Origin: Desulfosporosinus sp. OT
GTDB taxonomy: Bacteria; Bacillota; Desulfitobacteriia; Desulfitobacteriales; Desulfitobacteriaceae
NCBI RefSeq assembly: GCF_000224515.1
Contig: NZ_AGAF01000085.1
Coordinates: forward strand, 24,955 to 88,954
Length of the DNA stretch: 64,000 nt
Reading direction: 5' to 3'
Under the pieces are notes generated by a model. The model was not told where the DNA came from and did not search any database. It saw only the letters and a list, made by a program, of their open reading frames with translations. The first letter of the stretch is position 1, and every line of letters starts with the position of its first letter. Made by a program: the position numbers and the translations under genes. Shown one piece after another: positions 43,175 to 52,563 of the stretch.

Positions 43175-44998
43175 TTATTTCCCGGTTAAACTTTTTGCAT
43201 AACGCACCCGAGATTGGTGGTCTAAAAATTTCTTACGGAGACGGACACTCTTAGGTGTAATTTCGACCAACTCGTCATCGTTAATAAATTCTAACGATTG
43301 CTCTAAGGAGAATTCTCTGGGTTTGTCAAGACGTAACGCCTCGTCAGCTGAACTGGTACGCATGTTGGTGAGCTGCTTTTTCTTACAAACGTTTACTTCA
43401 ATATCTTGCTCACGCTTATTCTCTCCAACTATCATACCCGCATATACATGAAGGCCAGGATCTACAAACAAATTACCTCGTTCTTGAGCAGAATAAAGGC
43501 CGTAAGCATTTGTTTCTCCCTCTTCAAAAGCAATAAGCGCGCCGCGATTTCGTCCCGGGATATCGCCTTTGTAGGGTTCATAACCTAGGAACACATGACT
43601 CATCATTCCTTCACCCCGTGTCTCCGATAAGAAGTCGCCCCGAAATCCAATTAGTCCCCGAGCAGGGATTTTGAATTCTATGCGAAGTTGAGTCGCTGAA
43701 AGGCTTGTCATATTGGCCATTTCCGCTTTGCGTTTTCCGAGAAGCTCCATGATGGATCCCAGGGCACTCTCGTGAAGATCACAGATTAAGAACTCGATGG
43801 GTTCGCATTTAACGCCGTCGATCATTTTATAGATTACTTCAGGTTTCGAAACTTGAAGCTCATATCCTTCCCGACGCATATTTTCAATCAGAATAGAAAG
43901 GTGAAGCTCACCCCTACCAGATACCTGAAAACAATCAGCCGAGTCTGTTTCTGCAACCCTGAGGCTAACATTTGTCTCGACTTCTTTAAATAGACGCTCG
44001 CGCAACTTCCGAGAAGTTACAAAATGTCCTTCTCTGCCAGCGAAAGGACTATTATTAACCATAAAATTCATGGACAAGGTGGGTTCATCAACCTCAATGG
44101 TTGGTAAGGCTTCAGGACTTAAAGCACAGGCAACGGTTTCTCCGATATTCGCACTGGTTAATCCCGTGAGCGCAACAATTTCGCCGGCCGATGCTTCGGG
44201 AACATCTTGCCGTTTCAGCCCATCAAAAATCATAACTTTTCCAACTTTAACTCGTTCAAAGCTCTCATCCCGCTTGATTAAAGTTACATTTTCGTTTTGG
44301 TGAATTGTTCCTCGGACAATTCTACCAACCACAATCTTGCCAACATAATCATCATAGTCCAGGGTGGTAACGAGCATCTGAAACGGAGCTTCGAGATCGA
44401 CAACCGGAGCAGGAATATTCTCCAAAATGACAGAGAATAAGGGCTCTAAAGAATCTTCAAGAGCATCCGACACGAGTCCTGCAATTCCGGCCCGTGCTGA
44501 TGCGTAGACAACTGGGAAATCCAACTGATGGTCTTCTGCACCGAGCTCAATAAAGAGGTCTAAGACTTCATCGACAACTTCGGCTGGGCGAGCGTCTGGT
44601 CGGTCAATTTTATTGATTACGACAATAGGAACAAGCTTAAGTTCTAAGGCTTTCCTTAATACAAAACGAGTTTGAGGCATTGGACCTTCAAACGAGTCTA
44701 CAATCAGGAGTACTCCATTGACCATCTGTAAGACACGCTCGACCTCACCACCGAAGTCAGCATGCCCAGGCGTATCAATAATGTTGATCTTCGTTCCTTG
44801 CCAGTTAACGGATGTGTTTTTCGAAAGAATGGTAATTCCACGTTCACGTTCTAAATCATTGGAATCCATGACGCGTTCAATCACTTGTTGGTTAGCTCGG
44901 AAGGTTCCACTCTGTTTCAACATGGCATCAACAAGGGTGGTTTTCCCATGATCTACGTGAGCGATAATTGCAATGTTTCTTAAATTTCGAGTTTCCAT
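43175..44998 (-). CDS. typA: Ribosome-binding GTPase TypA/BipA
   Basis: A 607-aa translational GTPase. ATG 44998 gives [22 protein letters not shown] with the P-loop AHVDHGKT at about residues 13-20. G3 [14 protein letters not shown]4 [13 protein letters not shown]-like domains and the specific C-terminal domain (about 395-607, with [20 protein letters not shown]) follow. It is an assembly/stress translation factor. Full length. Confidence 0.96.
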   Translation of the reverse strand: METRNLRNIAIIAHVDHGKTTLVDAMLKQSGTFRANQQVIERVMDSNDLERERGITILSKNTSVNWQGTKINIIDTPGHADFGGEVERVLQMVNGVLLIVDSFEGPMPQTRFVLRKALELKLVPIVVINKIDRPDARPAEVVDEVLDLFIELGAEDHQLDFPVVYASARAGIAGLVSDALEDSLEPLFSVILENIPAPVVDLEAPFQMLVTTLDYDDYVGKIVVGRIVRGTIHQNENVTLIKRDESFERVKVGKVMIFDGLKRQDVPEASAGEIVALTGLTSANIGETVACALSPEALPTIEVDEPTLSMNFMVNNSPFAGREGHFVTSRKLRERLFKEVETNVSLRVAETDSADCFQVSGRGELHLSILIENMRREGYELQVSKPEVIYKMIDGVKCEPIEFLICDLHESALGSIMELLGKRKAEMANMTSLSATQLRIEFKIPARGLIGFRGDFLSETRGEGMMSHVFLGYEPYKGDIPGRNRGALIAFEEGETNAYGLYSAQERGNLFVDPGLHVYAGMIVGENKREQDIEVNVCKKKQLTNMRTSSADEALRLDKPREFSLEQSLEFINDDELVEITPKSVRLRKKFLDHQSRVRYAKSLTGK

Positions 44999-45080
44999 AG
45001 TTTTGGTTGAGTTCCTTTCTTTCACTAAGATAAAAGCATATGGATTAAAGATATCATAGTTAGGTATCGAATTCAAGCAA

Positions 45081-45117
45081 AAGAACTAAGTCCGGTACCA
45101 CACCGAACTTAGTTCTT
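45081..45117 (-). terminator. Terminator after hfq
   Basis: AAGAACTAAGT-CGGT / ACCG-ACTTAGTTCTT stem between hfq and typA with TTTTGC on the minus strand. Confidence 0.82.
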
Positions 45118-45149
45118 CAATGCTTACGTGCCTATTCGCATTTCTCCAG

Positions 45150-45228
45150 TGTCGTATAACAGAGGCCAGAGATCAGAAAAGGAATACAACGATCTGACAC
45201 ATCCGGCTTCTGACCTCTGACTTCCGAC
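45150..45228. repeat. Degenerate CTGACTTC-type repeat block
   Basis: Contains AGAGGCCAGAGATCAGAA and, later, TTCTGACCTCTGACTTCCGA, similar to a block at 52500-52563. The two arms could also pair with each other. Confidence 0.5.
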
Positions 45229-45477
45229 TTAAGTATTTGATTCCCCTGCACTCGCAGCAGCCAGGTTAATCGGACGAATCGGCATTACTGTGGAAATGGC
45301 ATGTTTATAAACCATTTGTTGTCTTCCTTCAAACTCGATAACAACCGTAAAATTATCAAATCCCCTGATAAGTCCCTTAAGTTGAAACCCGTTAACCAAA
45401 TAAATGGTCACAGGCAGGTTTTCCTTACGCACCTGATTTAAAAAGGTATCTTGTAAATTGATGGTCGATTTATTCAT
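45229..45477 (-). CDS. hfq: RNA chaperone Hfq
   Basis: An 82-aa Sm-like protein. Sm1 [20 protein letters not shown] and [15 protein letters not shown], Sm2 [10 protein letters not shown], with a short acidic tail (SAGESNT). ATG with GGAGGTAAATAT upstream. It follows miaA by 35 bases and is co-directional, as in Bacillus and many bacteria. It forms hexamers binding small RNAs. Confidence 0.97.
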   Translation of the reverse strand: MNKSTINLQDTFLNQVRKENLPVTIYLVNGFQLKGLIRGFDNFTVVIEFEGRQQMVYKHAISTVMPIRPINLAAASAGESNT

Positions 45478-45512
45478 ATATTTACCTCCATCACCTTATA
45501 TTTCTTCGTAAC

Positions 45513-46454
45513 CTATTCTACACGAGTTTGCTTAGCACTGCAAGTCTGGACGATAGACTTAAGAATATCGTTCAATTTGGTTTCTATATCGTACCAAGTG
45601 ATCCGCGGATCACGCCGAAACCAAGTCAATTGGCGTTTGGCAAAATGCCGAGTATCCCTTTGCAGTAACCGCAGCATTTCGGGTTGTGTGGCTAACCCTT
45701 TTAAATACCAAAGTGCATGACGATAACCAATACTTTGTAACGGTTTTAACGTCGGGGCATAACCCATGTTTAATAGCTTCAAGGTTTCTTCGATTAAACC
45801 CTGAGAAAGCATTGCCACGCAGCGTTGATTGATTCGTTCGTAGATTAGGTCACGTGAAGCCGTTAACCCAATATAGACGATGGATGAGTCCAGAGGTTGG
45901 TATTCGTCGTCTCGAAATTGACGTTGGCTGGAGAGGGTTTTACCTGTTAATTCAAACACTTCGAGGGCCCGAATAATTCTCATAACATTGTTGGGATGAA
46001 GTTGAGCTGCAGTCTCAGGGTCACGTTCTTTGAGGACCTCATGGAGTTTTAAGTTCCCAAATGAATCGGCAAACTCCTTCCATTGGGAACGGATTTCTTC
46101 AGAACCTTGTTCGGAGAAATCGTAGGGATCGAGTAAGGAACGTATATAAAGACCGGTACCGCCAACGACAATCGGAACATGTCCCCGGCCCCTAATCTCT
46201 TCAATTAGGGAGTTCGCTAACAACTTGAACTGGGCGGCGGTAAATGGCTCTGAGGGATCCAAATAATCAATAAGGTGATGAGGGACGAGCTGGAGTTCGG
46301 CAACGGATGGCTTAGCTGAACCAATATCGAGTTTCTGATACACTTGGACGGAATCTCCAGAAATAATTTCGCCTCCGATTTCCTGGGCCAGAGCAATGCC
46401 CAGTGAGGTCTTGCCGACTCCCGTCGGGCCGATAATTATTACCAATGGATACAC
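45513..46454 (-). CDS. miaA: tRNA dimethylallyltransferase MiaA
   Basis: A 313-aa enzyme adding dimethylallyl to A37 of UNN-reading tRNAs. P-loop GPTGVGKTSLG at about residues 10-20, substrate loops SGDSVQVYQKLDIGSAKPS and VVGGTGLYIRSLLD, and TRHFAKRQLTWFRRD near the end. GTG 46454 after GGGGGGTGG is my choice; ATG 46469, which shares one base with the upstream stop, is also possible. MiaB, which modifies its product, is encoded about 9 kb upstream. Confidence 0.95.
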   Translation of the reverse strand: MYPLVIIIGPTGVGKTSLGIALAQEIGGEIISGDSVQVYQKLDIGSAKPSVAELQLVPHHLIDYLDPSEPFTAAQFKLLANSLIEEIRGRGHVPIVVGGTGLYIRSLLDPYDFSEQGSEEIRSQWKEFADSFGNLKLHEVLKERDPETAAQLHPNNVMRIIRALEVFELTGKTLSSQRQFRDDEYQPLDSSIVYIGLTASRDLIYERINQRCVAMLSQGLIEETLKLLNMGYAPTLKPLQSIGYRHALWYLKGLATQPEMLRLLQRDTRHFAKRQLTWFRRDPRITWYDIETKLNDILKSIVQTCSAKQTRVE

Positions 46455-46468
46455 TAAACCACCCCCCA

Positions 46469-47269
46469 TTATACTGAAATAATGCCATAATCTACGGGAC
46501 TGTAACGCCCTCCGCGTAAGATCTCAAACCCGAGACGTTCAAACTCTGAACTGTCTTTTCGTTCCTTGAGCACAACCCGACGCCGAGCAATCCGGCAAGC
46601 TTCAAGAACAGCCTCCTGATCAAGCGGTCTATGGTCTGACCAGCTATGTAAGGGCTGGATTGAGTCTGATTGTTTACGTGTCTGGCGAAACATAGGATCA
46701 AAATAAACAACATCGACCGAGTTAGAGGAGATGCGGCTGAGCAACTCACGGTGTTCTCCCCACCGAACTTCAATTTGCCTGGAAGCTTGGGCCATAGCCG
46801 TCCAAGCGTTCTGCTTATCCTCACTTTTGTCGGCTGGTACGATCTCCTTAAAATGGTTTAAGCCATCTTGTACCATGGCTGCTAAGATCGGAGATTGTTC
46901 GATCGCCAAGACGCTGCCCTTGGTGCCGACAGCCCATGCTCCAATCAGGGCATCGGTTCCCAAACCAAGTGTAGCATCGATTAAAGAGTCCCCTGTCTTT
47001 AATTGAGTTGCTTCGAGATAACGGTCGGACTCACCACGCAGAAGATTAATTAGGCGAATGAGGGCCATACTTGGATGAAACGCTAGTTGTTCTGTCCCCT
47101 TTGTTAAGTAAACACCACGACGTGAAATTGTCAGCTCTGGCATTTCTTCTTCTTCACTCCTGGTGAGTAACCAGTTACATCCAGGTTGTTGACAAAACCA
47201 ACGGAGTCTCTCTTGCAGTTCCAAGTCAAAGTGCGTTGTTTTTATAAAGATTGGGATTTCATTAACCAT
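46469..47269 (-). CDS. RsmJ-like class I SAM methyltransferase
   Basis: A 266-aa protein between mutL and miaA. ATG 47269 follows GGAGGGAGG. N-terminal half contains YLTKGTEQLAFHPSMALIRL; SAM motif I DATLGLGTDALIG near residue 100; DVVYFDPMFR near 195-204 resembles the DPM catalytic stretch of RsmJ (PF04445), which methylates 16S rRNA. RsmJ function is inferred; it could target another nucleic acid. Confidence 0.85.
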   Translation of the reverse strand: MVNEIPIFIKTTHFDLELQERLRWFCQQPGCNWLLTRSEEEEMPELTISRRGVYLTKGTEQLAFHPSMALIRLINLLRGESDRYLEATQLKTGDSLIDATLGLGTDALIGAWAVGTKGSVLAIEQSPILAAMVQDGLNHFKEIVPADKSEDKQNAWTAMAQASRQIEVRWGEHRELLSRISSNSVDVVYFDPMFRQTRKQSDSIQPLHSWSDHRPLDQEAVLEACRIARRRVVLKERKDSSEFERLGFEILRGGRYSPVDYGIISV

Positions 47270-47339
47270 GGAGCCTCCCTCCACTCTGCTCTCCATAACT
47301 ATTATGACCATGTCCAGCTGGGCACAAACTTCATGCCAA

Positions 47340-49361
47340 TTAGGTGCGGTAGAAGCGTCTTTCTAATTCCGAGCGAGTCATTTTAACCATCGTGGGGCGT
47401 CCATGTGGACAAGTATACGGATTATCCGTTTTGCCAAGCTGGGCAATCAGTTGTTCCATTTCAAGCAAGGAAAGTGAATCCTGAGCTTTGATCGATTCCT
47501 TGCAAGCTAACATATGAATCCATTCTTCTAACAGTTTGTCAAAACTAGGTGTCGAATTTTTCTGCAACACTTCTTCAATAAACTGGCGAAGCATTTCATC
47601 TGCCGGAAACGTTCCAGTTTGAACAGGCACACCACGCAACAAGTATGTTCGTGAGCCAAACTGTTCTAAAACAAATCCCATTTCAGTAAGGATCCATAAG
47701 TGTTCTAAAAGGGCTTGTTCCTCCTGAAGCGTAAACTCCATGGGAAGGGGAATTAGAAGGGCTTGGCTGGTTCGTTCAGCTGCCTTGAACTCCGCTAACA
47801 ACCGTTCATAATTAATTCGTTCGTGAGCAGCATGTTGGTCAATCATAAGTAGAATTTTGCCGTCTGTCGCTAAGATATAGGTATTGAAAAGCTGAGCTAA
47901 GGGCCAGAGATGGGATAGAATGTCTTCAGTTTGTAATTCATCTTGAGCAGGGAGATCATCTTGATCTAAATCCTTGAGTAAATTGGGTTCAGCTTGAGGT
48001 TGATTAATCAGAGAGCTCTGGTCCTGGGAATTTGAGATATTGGAGTTATAAGACTTATTAGAGTTATTGGAGTTATTAGAGTTATTCGGAGACCTTTGTT
48101 GTGCAAGACTGAATACTTGACTTTCAAGCATTCTGGACTTTCCTGGAGTGGGGTTGAAGAAGTTCGGTTGCTCAAAGGTTTGCGGTTTTATTGGTGGTTC
48201 ATTATCCAGCGGCTTCACTTCGCTTGGTGCAGCAATCTCCCGAATTTGCAACGGTATCTTGGGGTTCGCAGGAAGGCCTGAGGTTGATGAGGGAGGAAAG
48301 CTTTGTAGGGGGAGGGTTGACTTAGGTTGAAACGATGGCGCGGGTCTTTTCTGGAACGAGGGTAAAGGCTTACTATTGATTAGCGTTTGATAGACGGCTT
48401 TACTGATGAAAGTGGTTAGAGCGGGCTCATTTTTAAACCGCACATCCATTTTTGTGGGATGAACATTCACATCATACTCTGAGGGTGGAACATGCAGGTG
48501 AAGTACAACAACAGGGTGCAGTTTTGCAGGAATGAGGGTATGATACCCATCCTCCAGGGCGCGGCTCAAAAATGGCGAACGGACAATTCGTCCATTAATC
48601 ATAAACGTTTGAGCTTGTTTAGAAGAGCGAACCAAATCTGGCGGACTGATAAAGCCCTCGATCTGCCAATCTTCCTGTTGTGCATTAAGCGGAATAAGTT
48701 GTCGAGCGATAGTATGACCGAGAATTGCCCCAATGGTTTCCCGTAAATCACCGCGTCCAGACGTTTGCAAAACAACTTGATGGGGATGGGTCAGAGAAAA
48801 AGAAATATCCGGGTGTGCCAGGGCGATTCGACTGACAGTGTCGCTTATTAGACCAAATTCTGTCGGAGTAGATTTGAGAAACTTTAAACGAGCGGGCGTA
48901 TTAAAAAAAAGATTACGGACTGTCACAGAAGTCCCAACAGGGCACCCCACTTCTTTAAACTCCTCTTGCTCCCCACCGTTTAACGCCAGGCATAACCCAG
49001 CAACCTCATCTGCCGGACGTGAGGAAATTTCTATCTGTGAAACCGAGGCAATACTCGGAAGAGCTTCCCCTCTGAAACCAAGAGTTCGTAAATCATCCAG
49101 GTCTCCAATCCCCCTGATTTTACTCGTTGCATGACGGATGACGGACAAAGGTAAATCGGATATTGCTATCCCACAGCCGTCATCCCGCACCCGAATTAAC
49201 GGTACACCATTCCCTTCGATCGTTATGTCAATGTGTTTTGCTCCTGCGTCTAAAGCGTTTTCGACCAGTTCCTTGACAACGGAAACAGGCCGTTCAACGA
49301 CTTCGCCAGCGGCAATCTGGTTTGCTGAGTGAGCATCAAGGATATGAATTACGGGTGTCAA
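47340..49361 (-). CDS. mutL: DNA mismatch repair protein MutL
   Basis: A 673-aa protein. TTG 49361 is chosen (GAAGGA site) to give TPVIHILDAHSANQIAAGEV. The GHKL ATPase has ELVENALDAGAK and RDDGCGI near 36-70. A proline/asparagine-rich linker covers about 340-480. The C-terminal endonuclease motif DQHAAHERINYE, ACKESIKA and CPHGRPT are present, so this MutL has latent nicking activity, as in species lacking MutH. Its start overlaps the HDAC-like gene's stop. Confidence 0.96.
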   Translation of the reverse strand: MTPVIHILDAHSANQIAAGEVVERPVSVVKELVENALDAGAKHIDITIEGNGVPLIRVRDDGCGIAISDLPLSVIRHATSKIRGIGDLDDLRTLGFRGEALPSIASVSQIEISSRPADEVAGLCLALNGGEQEEFKEVGCPVGTSVTVRNLFFNTPARLKFLKSTPTEFGLISDTVSRIALAHPDISFSLTHPHQVVLQTSGRGDLRETIGAILGHTIARQLIPLNAQQEDWQIEGFISPPDLVRSSKQAQTFMINGRIVRSPFLSRALEDGYHTLIPAKLHPVVVLHLHVPPSEYDVNVHPTKMDVRFKNEPALTTFISKAVYQTLINSKPLPSFQKRPAPSFQPKSTLPLQSFPPSSTSGLPANPKIPLQIREIAAPSEVKPLDNEPPIKPQTFEQPNFFNPTPGKSRMLESQVFSLAQQRSPNNSNNSNNSNKSYNSNISNSQDQSSLINQPQAEPNLLKDLDQDDLPAQDELQTEDILSHLWPLAQLFNTYILATDGKILLMIDQHAAHERINYERLLAEFKAAERTSQALLIPLPMEFTLQEEQALLEHLWILTEMGFVLEQFGSRTYLLRGVPVQTGTFPADEMLRQFIEEVLQKNSTPSFDKLLEEWIHMLACKESIKAQDSLSLLEMEQLIAQLGKTDNPYTCPHGRPTMVKMTRSELERRFYRT
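48041..48091. repeat. Tandem 9-bp repeat inside mutL
   Basis: Four to five copies of a GAGTTATTA/G-type nonamer encode an SNNSNNSNKS-type Asn/Ser stretch in the linker of MutL. In-frame copy change would alter linker length without a frameshift. Confidence 0.85.
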
Positions 49362-50701
49362 AATTCCTTCAGTCCTTCTTTCCTCTGCCAAACTGATAAT
49401 TTGTCATGGAGTTGGTTTTGTAATAAACCACTTGCAGTATCCTCACTCTGATGAATTAGATGATCCCACAGGTCGTAACCCGCTTGCTCACATTCTGAAC
49501 AGGCCTGGAACGGGATTCGTATTAAGATCGACTTCTGGGGAAAAGGAGCACGTTGGCTCTCTATATATACAGTACCCGCACAATGACTGCATTGCCGGAT
49601 GTAATCATGTCGGTTTTCTTGAAAACCTTCCGTGTCGTAATAGACGGAATGGGGACTATAAATCCAATTTCCTTTAGGGAAAAAGGCTTTGTTCTGAATT
49701 GTGAAGTTGGGTTTAAGCGTTTGCTGTTGTTTTTTAAGGCCCTCGATGTACGGTTTAAGGGTCGCTAGATCTAAAACCGGGCGATCTAATTTCTGAGGTT
49801 CGCGAACATGATGGTAATCTTCTCCGGCAAGCGCCAAGAGAATAGCCAGATTGACATACGGCAGGGCTCCTTCAATGGAATACCCACCTTCGAGGACTGC
49901 TAAATCCGGTTGAAGAAGTTCAGTAATTCGTCCATACCCATCGGCAGTTAAATTCATTGCGGCTAAAGGATCTGTGAAATGATTATCTTGCCCTGCTGAA
50001 TTAATAATCAGATCAGGAGCAAAGGCCTGGATCCGCGGTAACACCCAGTTTTCTAGAACATAGTGGTACCCTTCGTCGCCAGTACCTGGCGGAAGGGGAA
50101 TGTTTATGGTCTGACCCCAAGCATTCGGCCCTCCTTTTTCATTGACAAAACCAGATCCGGGATACAAGGTGCGTCCATCTTGATGAAGGGAAATGAACAG
50201 GACATTGGGGTCATGATAAAAGATATCTTGAGTGCCGTCTCCGTGATGGACATCCGTATCGACAATAGCGATCTTCTTAATACCTAAATGAGCTCTCAAA
50301 TGGTTTACCAGAACTGCTTCATTATTGATTGAACAAAATCCACGATTTCCCCAAACGGTCGCTCCGGAATGGTGTCCTGGGGGGCGAACAAGGACGAAAC
50401 CATTGGCAATGTCCCCGCGAACCTGTGCTTCACCAAGTAAGATAGCACTTCCGGCTGCTATGAGATGGGCATCTAAGGAATCGGTATGCATCCCCGGTGT
50501 TGGGAATAGAGCTTGTGCCCGTAACGCCTCTCGAATCGAGGCCAGACGCGGTGAAAATTGCTTAATTTGAGGCAAGTCGAGAATGCCCTCCTCAAACAGT
50601 TGCTCCTGAGTATAGAGGAGGCGTTCTTCGCGTTCAGGATGGGAATCACCAAGTGACCAATCAAAGGCAGGAAAAACAAAATTCCGGTCCGTTTCATACA
50701 T
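49358..50701 (-). CDS. Histone-deacetylase-family protein with C-terminal zinc ribbon
   Basis: A 447-aa protein of the AcuC/APAH/HDAC superfamily. Conserved deacetylase features are RPPGHHSGATVWGNRGFC, DVDVHHGDGTQ-type AIVDTDVHHGDGT, FISLHQDGRTLYPGSGF and VLEGGYS. The extra C-terminal part (about 340-447) has CSHC and CSEC pairs forming a zinc ribbon. ATG 50701 overlaps the HyuA-like stop by 8 bases. Probably deacetylates a small molecule or protein lysine; substrate unknown. Confidence 0.9.
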   Translation of the reverse strand: MYETDRNFVFPAFDWSLGDSHPEREERLLYTQEQLFEEGILDLPQIKQFSPRLASIREALRAQALFPTPGMHTDSLDAHLIAAGSAILLGEAQVRGDIANGFVLVRPPGHHSGATVWGNRGFCSINNEAVLVNHLRAHLGIKKIAIVDTDVHHGDGTQDIFYHDPNVLFISLHQDGRTLYPGSGFVNEKGGPNAWGQTINIPLPPGTGDEGYHYVLENWVLPRIQAFAPDLIINSAGQDNHFTDPLAAMNLTADGYGRITELLQPDLAVLEGGYSIEGALPYVNLAILLALAGEDYHHVREPQKLDRPVLDLATLKPYIEGLKKQQQTLKPNFTIQNKAFFPKGNWIYSPHSVYYDTEGFQENRHDYIRQCSHCAGTVYIESQRAPFPQKSILIRIPFQACSECEQAGYDLWDHLIHQSEDTASGLLQNQLHDKLSVWQRKEGLKEF

Positions 50702-52361
50702 GCACCCTCCCAATCACACCGGGTCGTTGATGAGCTGCCCCACGGACAATTTGACCCACCGTTTTATAACCCTGAACAATAGGAAAGAAATCAAAGGGCT
50801 CTTTTTCGATATCCTCAGTCTGAAACTCATAGTGCGCGGCTTGTTGCTGAACAAGGCTATCCAAAAACTTGTCCACTTCTTGGTAAGGTCGCAGAGATCC
50901 TGTCCATTTTCCCTGCTCTCCCGTCTCTTCTACACGATACCGTTTCATATAAGTGTCCAGATGAAGCGTGCAATCAAAGGTTGGACGAGCCATAGCCGCA
51001 CCTAGGGCATTGGAAATTTCCGAATAGTATCCCAGCTGAACAGGAGTCCGAAGTCGTTTTCCCAATGCCTTGGAAACACCTCGAGCACCACCTCCGCTGA
51101 CTAATGTGCGAAACGCCTGGTCTTCATGAGGATGGAGAACTTCCCAAACCTTGTAAGCCGGCTCTTCTTGCCACTCTCGCTTCAGAGAATCAACGGCCGC
51201 CGCAATTCGATCGACCATCGTATCAAGAATGGCTCCAGCAAGCTTATGCAGAAACTCAGGGGTACGACGATTCGGCGGTAAAATGGAGGCAAGACCTGCC
51301 TCAGCAAGCTGCTCGTTTCCATAGTCAATAAGTCCAAGATAACGCATTGCATCGGTTGGCGTCGGTTCGGTTCCACCTAGGCAATAGGCTGGACCAACAC
51401 GGTAACTTTCGAGGCTAAATCCTTGATCAGTGGCACGGACAACAGAATCCCCTCCAACCGGAATTGAACGAACGGCAAGTGAACGGACAAGGGTAGCAAA
51501 AGGACCAATTTGAGCTCCTTTTGAACCGAACAACGGGACCCCTGAAAGGACAAGACCTATATCTGTTGTTGTTCCACCAATATCCACGATGATCGAAGAG
51601 TCAGTAGGTTCATTTTGAGTTAAAGCGGCCAGGACACTGGCAGCAGGTCCAGAATAAATCGAATCAATCGGGCGAATCTTGGCCAGAGGTAAAATCCCCC
51701 CATCCGCCTTTAAAATAAAAATAGGGGCTTTAATATTTCGAGCTGCCACGGCAGTTTGTAATTGCCGGGCAAATTGTTGATATAAGTCAGAAACACCTAA
51801 ATTAAGATAGGTGGTCAGGCTGCGTCGATAAAAATTAGCTTGTCCCCACTCATGTCCTAAAGCGATGCGCCAGGTAGGATTAAGTTTTTTTAAGTAGGCA
51901 GCTAGTTGTTGCTCATGAAGACAGTTGCGATGAGAAAACTTGCCGACAATAGCAACATGGATAGGATTCTCACCCTGCTCAGATAGTTGAAGTTCCTGCC
52001 ATTCTCTCTGGTCTGGGGGCTCAATTTCTCTACCCCGGAAATCCATTTCCCCGGAGAGCTCAAGGTAGTGAACCGGCCAGGGAAGCGCATCAACGCTCAT
52101 CCCCTTTCCAGAAAACAAAAGTAATTTAACAGGGGGTATTCGTTCCTGAAGAATTGCATTGGTCACAAGTGTTGTACTTACATTGATCTGATCAATTGAA
52201 TTTTCATCGATAATCTTCAACTTTTCAAAGGCTTCCAGCACAGTTTCGACAATATTTTCAGAATGGGTAGGCACTTTTGCAGTATGTTGAATATAGCCAT
52301 CCTGGATATATACAGCATCAGTATAAGTCCCCCCAACATCAATACCAACTTGATTAGACAT
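50694..52361 (-). CDS. Hydantoinase/oxoprolinase family protein (HyuA-like)
   Basis: A 555-aa ASKHA-like protein. N-terminal GIDVGGTYTDAVYIQDG phosphate loop, SIYSGPAASVLAALTQNE, VDIGGTTTDIGLV and SGGGARGVSKALGKRLRTP. These are hydantoinase/oxoprolinase A-type motifs. No B subunit gene is nearby and the protein is shorter than complete HyuA enzymes, so it may be a stand-alone ATP-dependent ring opener or a regulator. Translationally coupled to the HDAC-like gene. Confidence 0.87.
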   Translation of the reverse strand: MSNQVGIDVGGTYTDAVYIQDGYIQHTAKVPTHSENIVETVLEAFEKLKIIDENSIDQINVSTTLVTNAILQERIPPVKLLLFSGKGMSVDALPWPVHYLELSGEMDFRGREIEPPDQREWQELQLSEQGENPIHVAIVGKFSHRNCLHEQQLAAYLKKLNPTWRIALGHEWGQANFYRRSLTTYLNLGVSDLYQQFARQLQTAVAARNIKAPIFILKADGGILPLAKIRPIDSIYSGPAASVLAALTQNEPTDSSIIVDIGGTTTDIGLVLSGVPLFGSKGAQIGPFATLVRSLAVRSIPVGGDSVVRATDQGFSLESYRVGPAYCLGGTEPTPTDAMRYLGLIDYGNEQLAEAGLASILPPNRRTPEFLHKLAGAILDTMVDRIAAAVDSLKREWQEEPAYKVWEVLHPHEDQAFRTLVSGGGARGVSKALGKRLRTPVQLGYYSEISNALGAAMARPTFDCTLHLDTYMKRYRVEETGEQGKWTGSLRPYQEVDKFLDSLVQQQAAHYEFQTEDIEKEPFDFFPIVQGYKTVGQIVRGAAHQRPGVIGRVHV

Positions 52362-52499
52362 CTTAACCCCCCCTTTATCGAGGTTCGATGTTCGTAGTGC
52401 GTCGTTCGATCTTTAAACCTAAATTCTTGACTACGAACTGCGAAGTTACTTGAACCTGGACTCTGACGACTAAAGTTGAATCATCTAATTCATAATTCA

Positions 52500-52563
52500 T
52501 GTTAAATACCTCTAACATCTAACTTCTAACTTCGGACTTCCGGCCTCTGACCTCTGACTTCTG
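52500..52563. repeat. Degenerate heptad/octad repeat (CTAACTT/CTGACTT)
   Basis: Successive CTCTAAC-ATCTAAC-TTCTAAC-TTCGGAC-TTCCGGC-CTCTGAC-CTCTGAC-TTCTG units fill the gap after mutS. A related block lies at 45150-45228. The rest of 52362-52563 has no gene. Confidence 0.7.
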
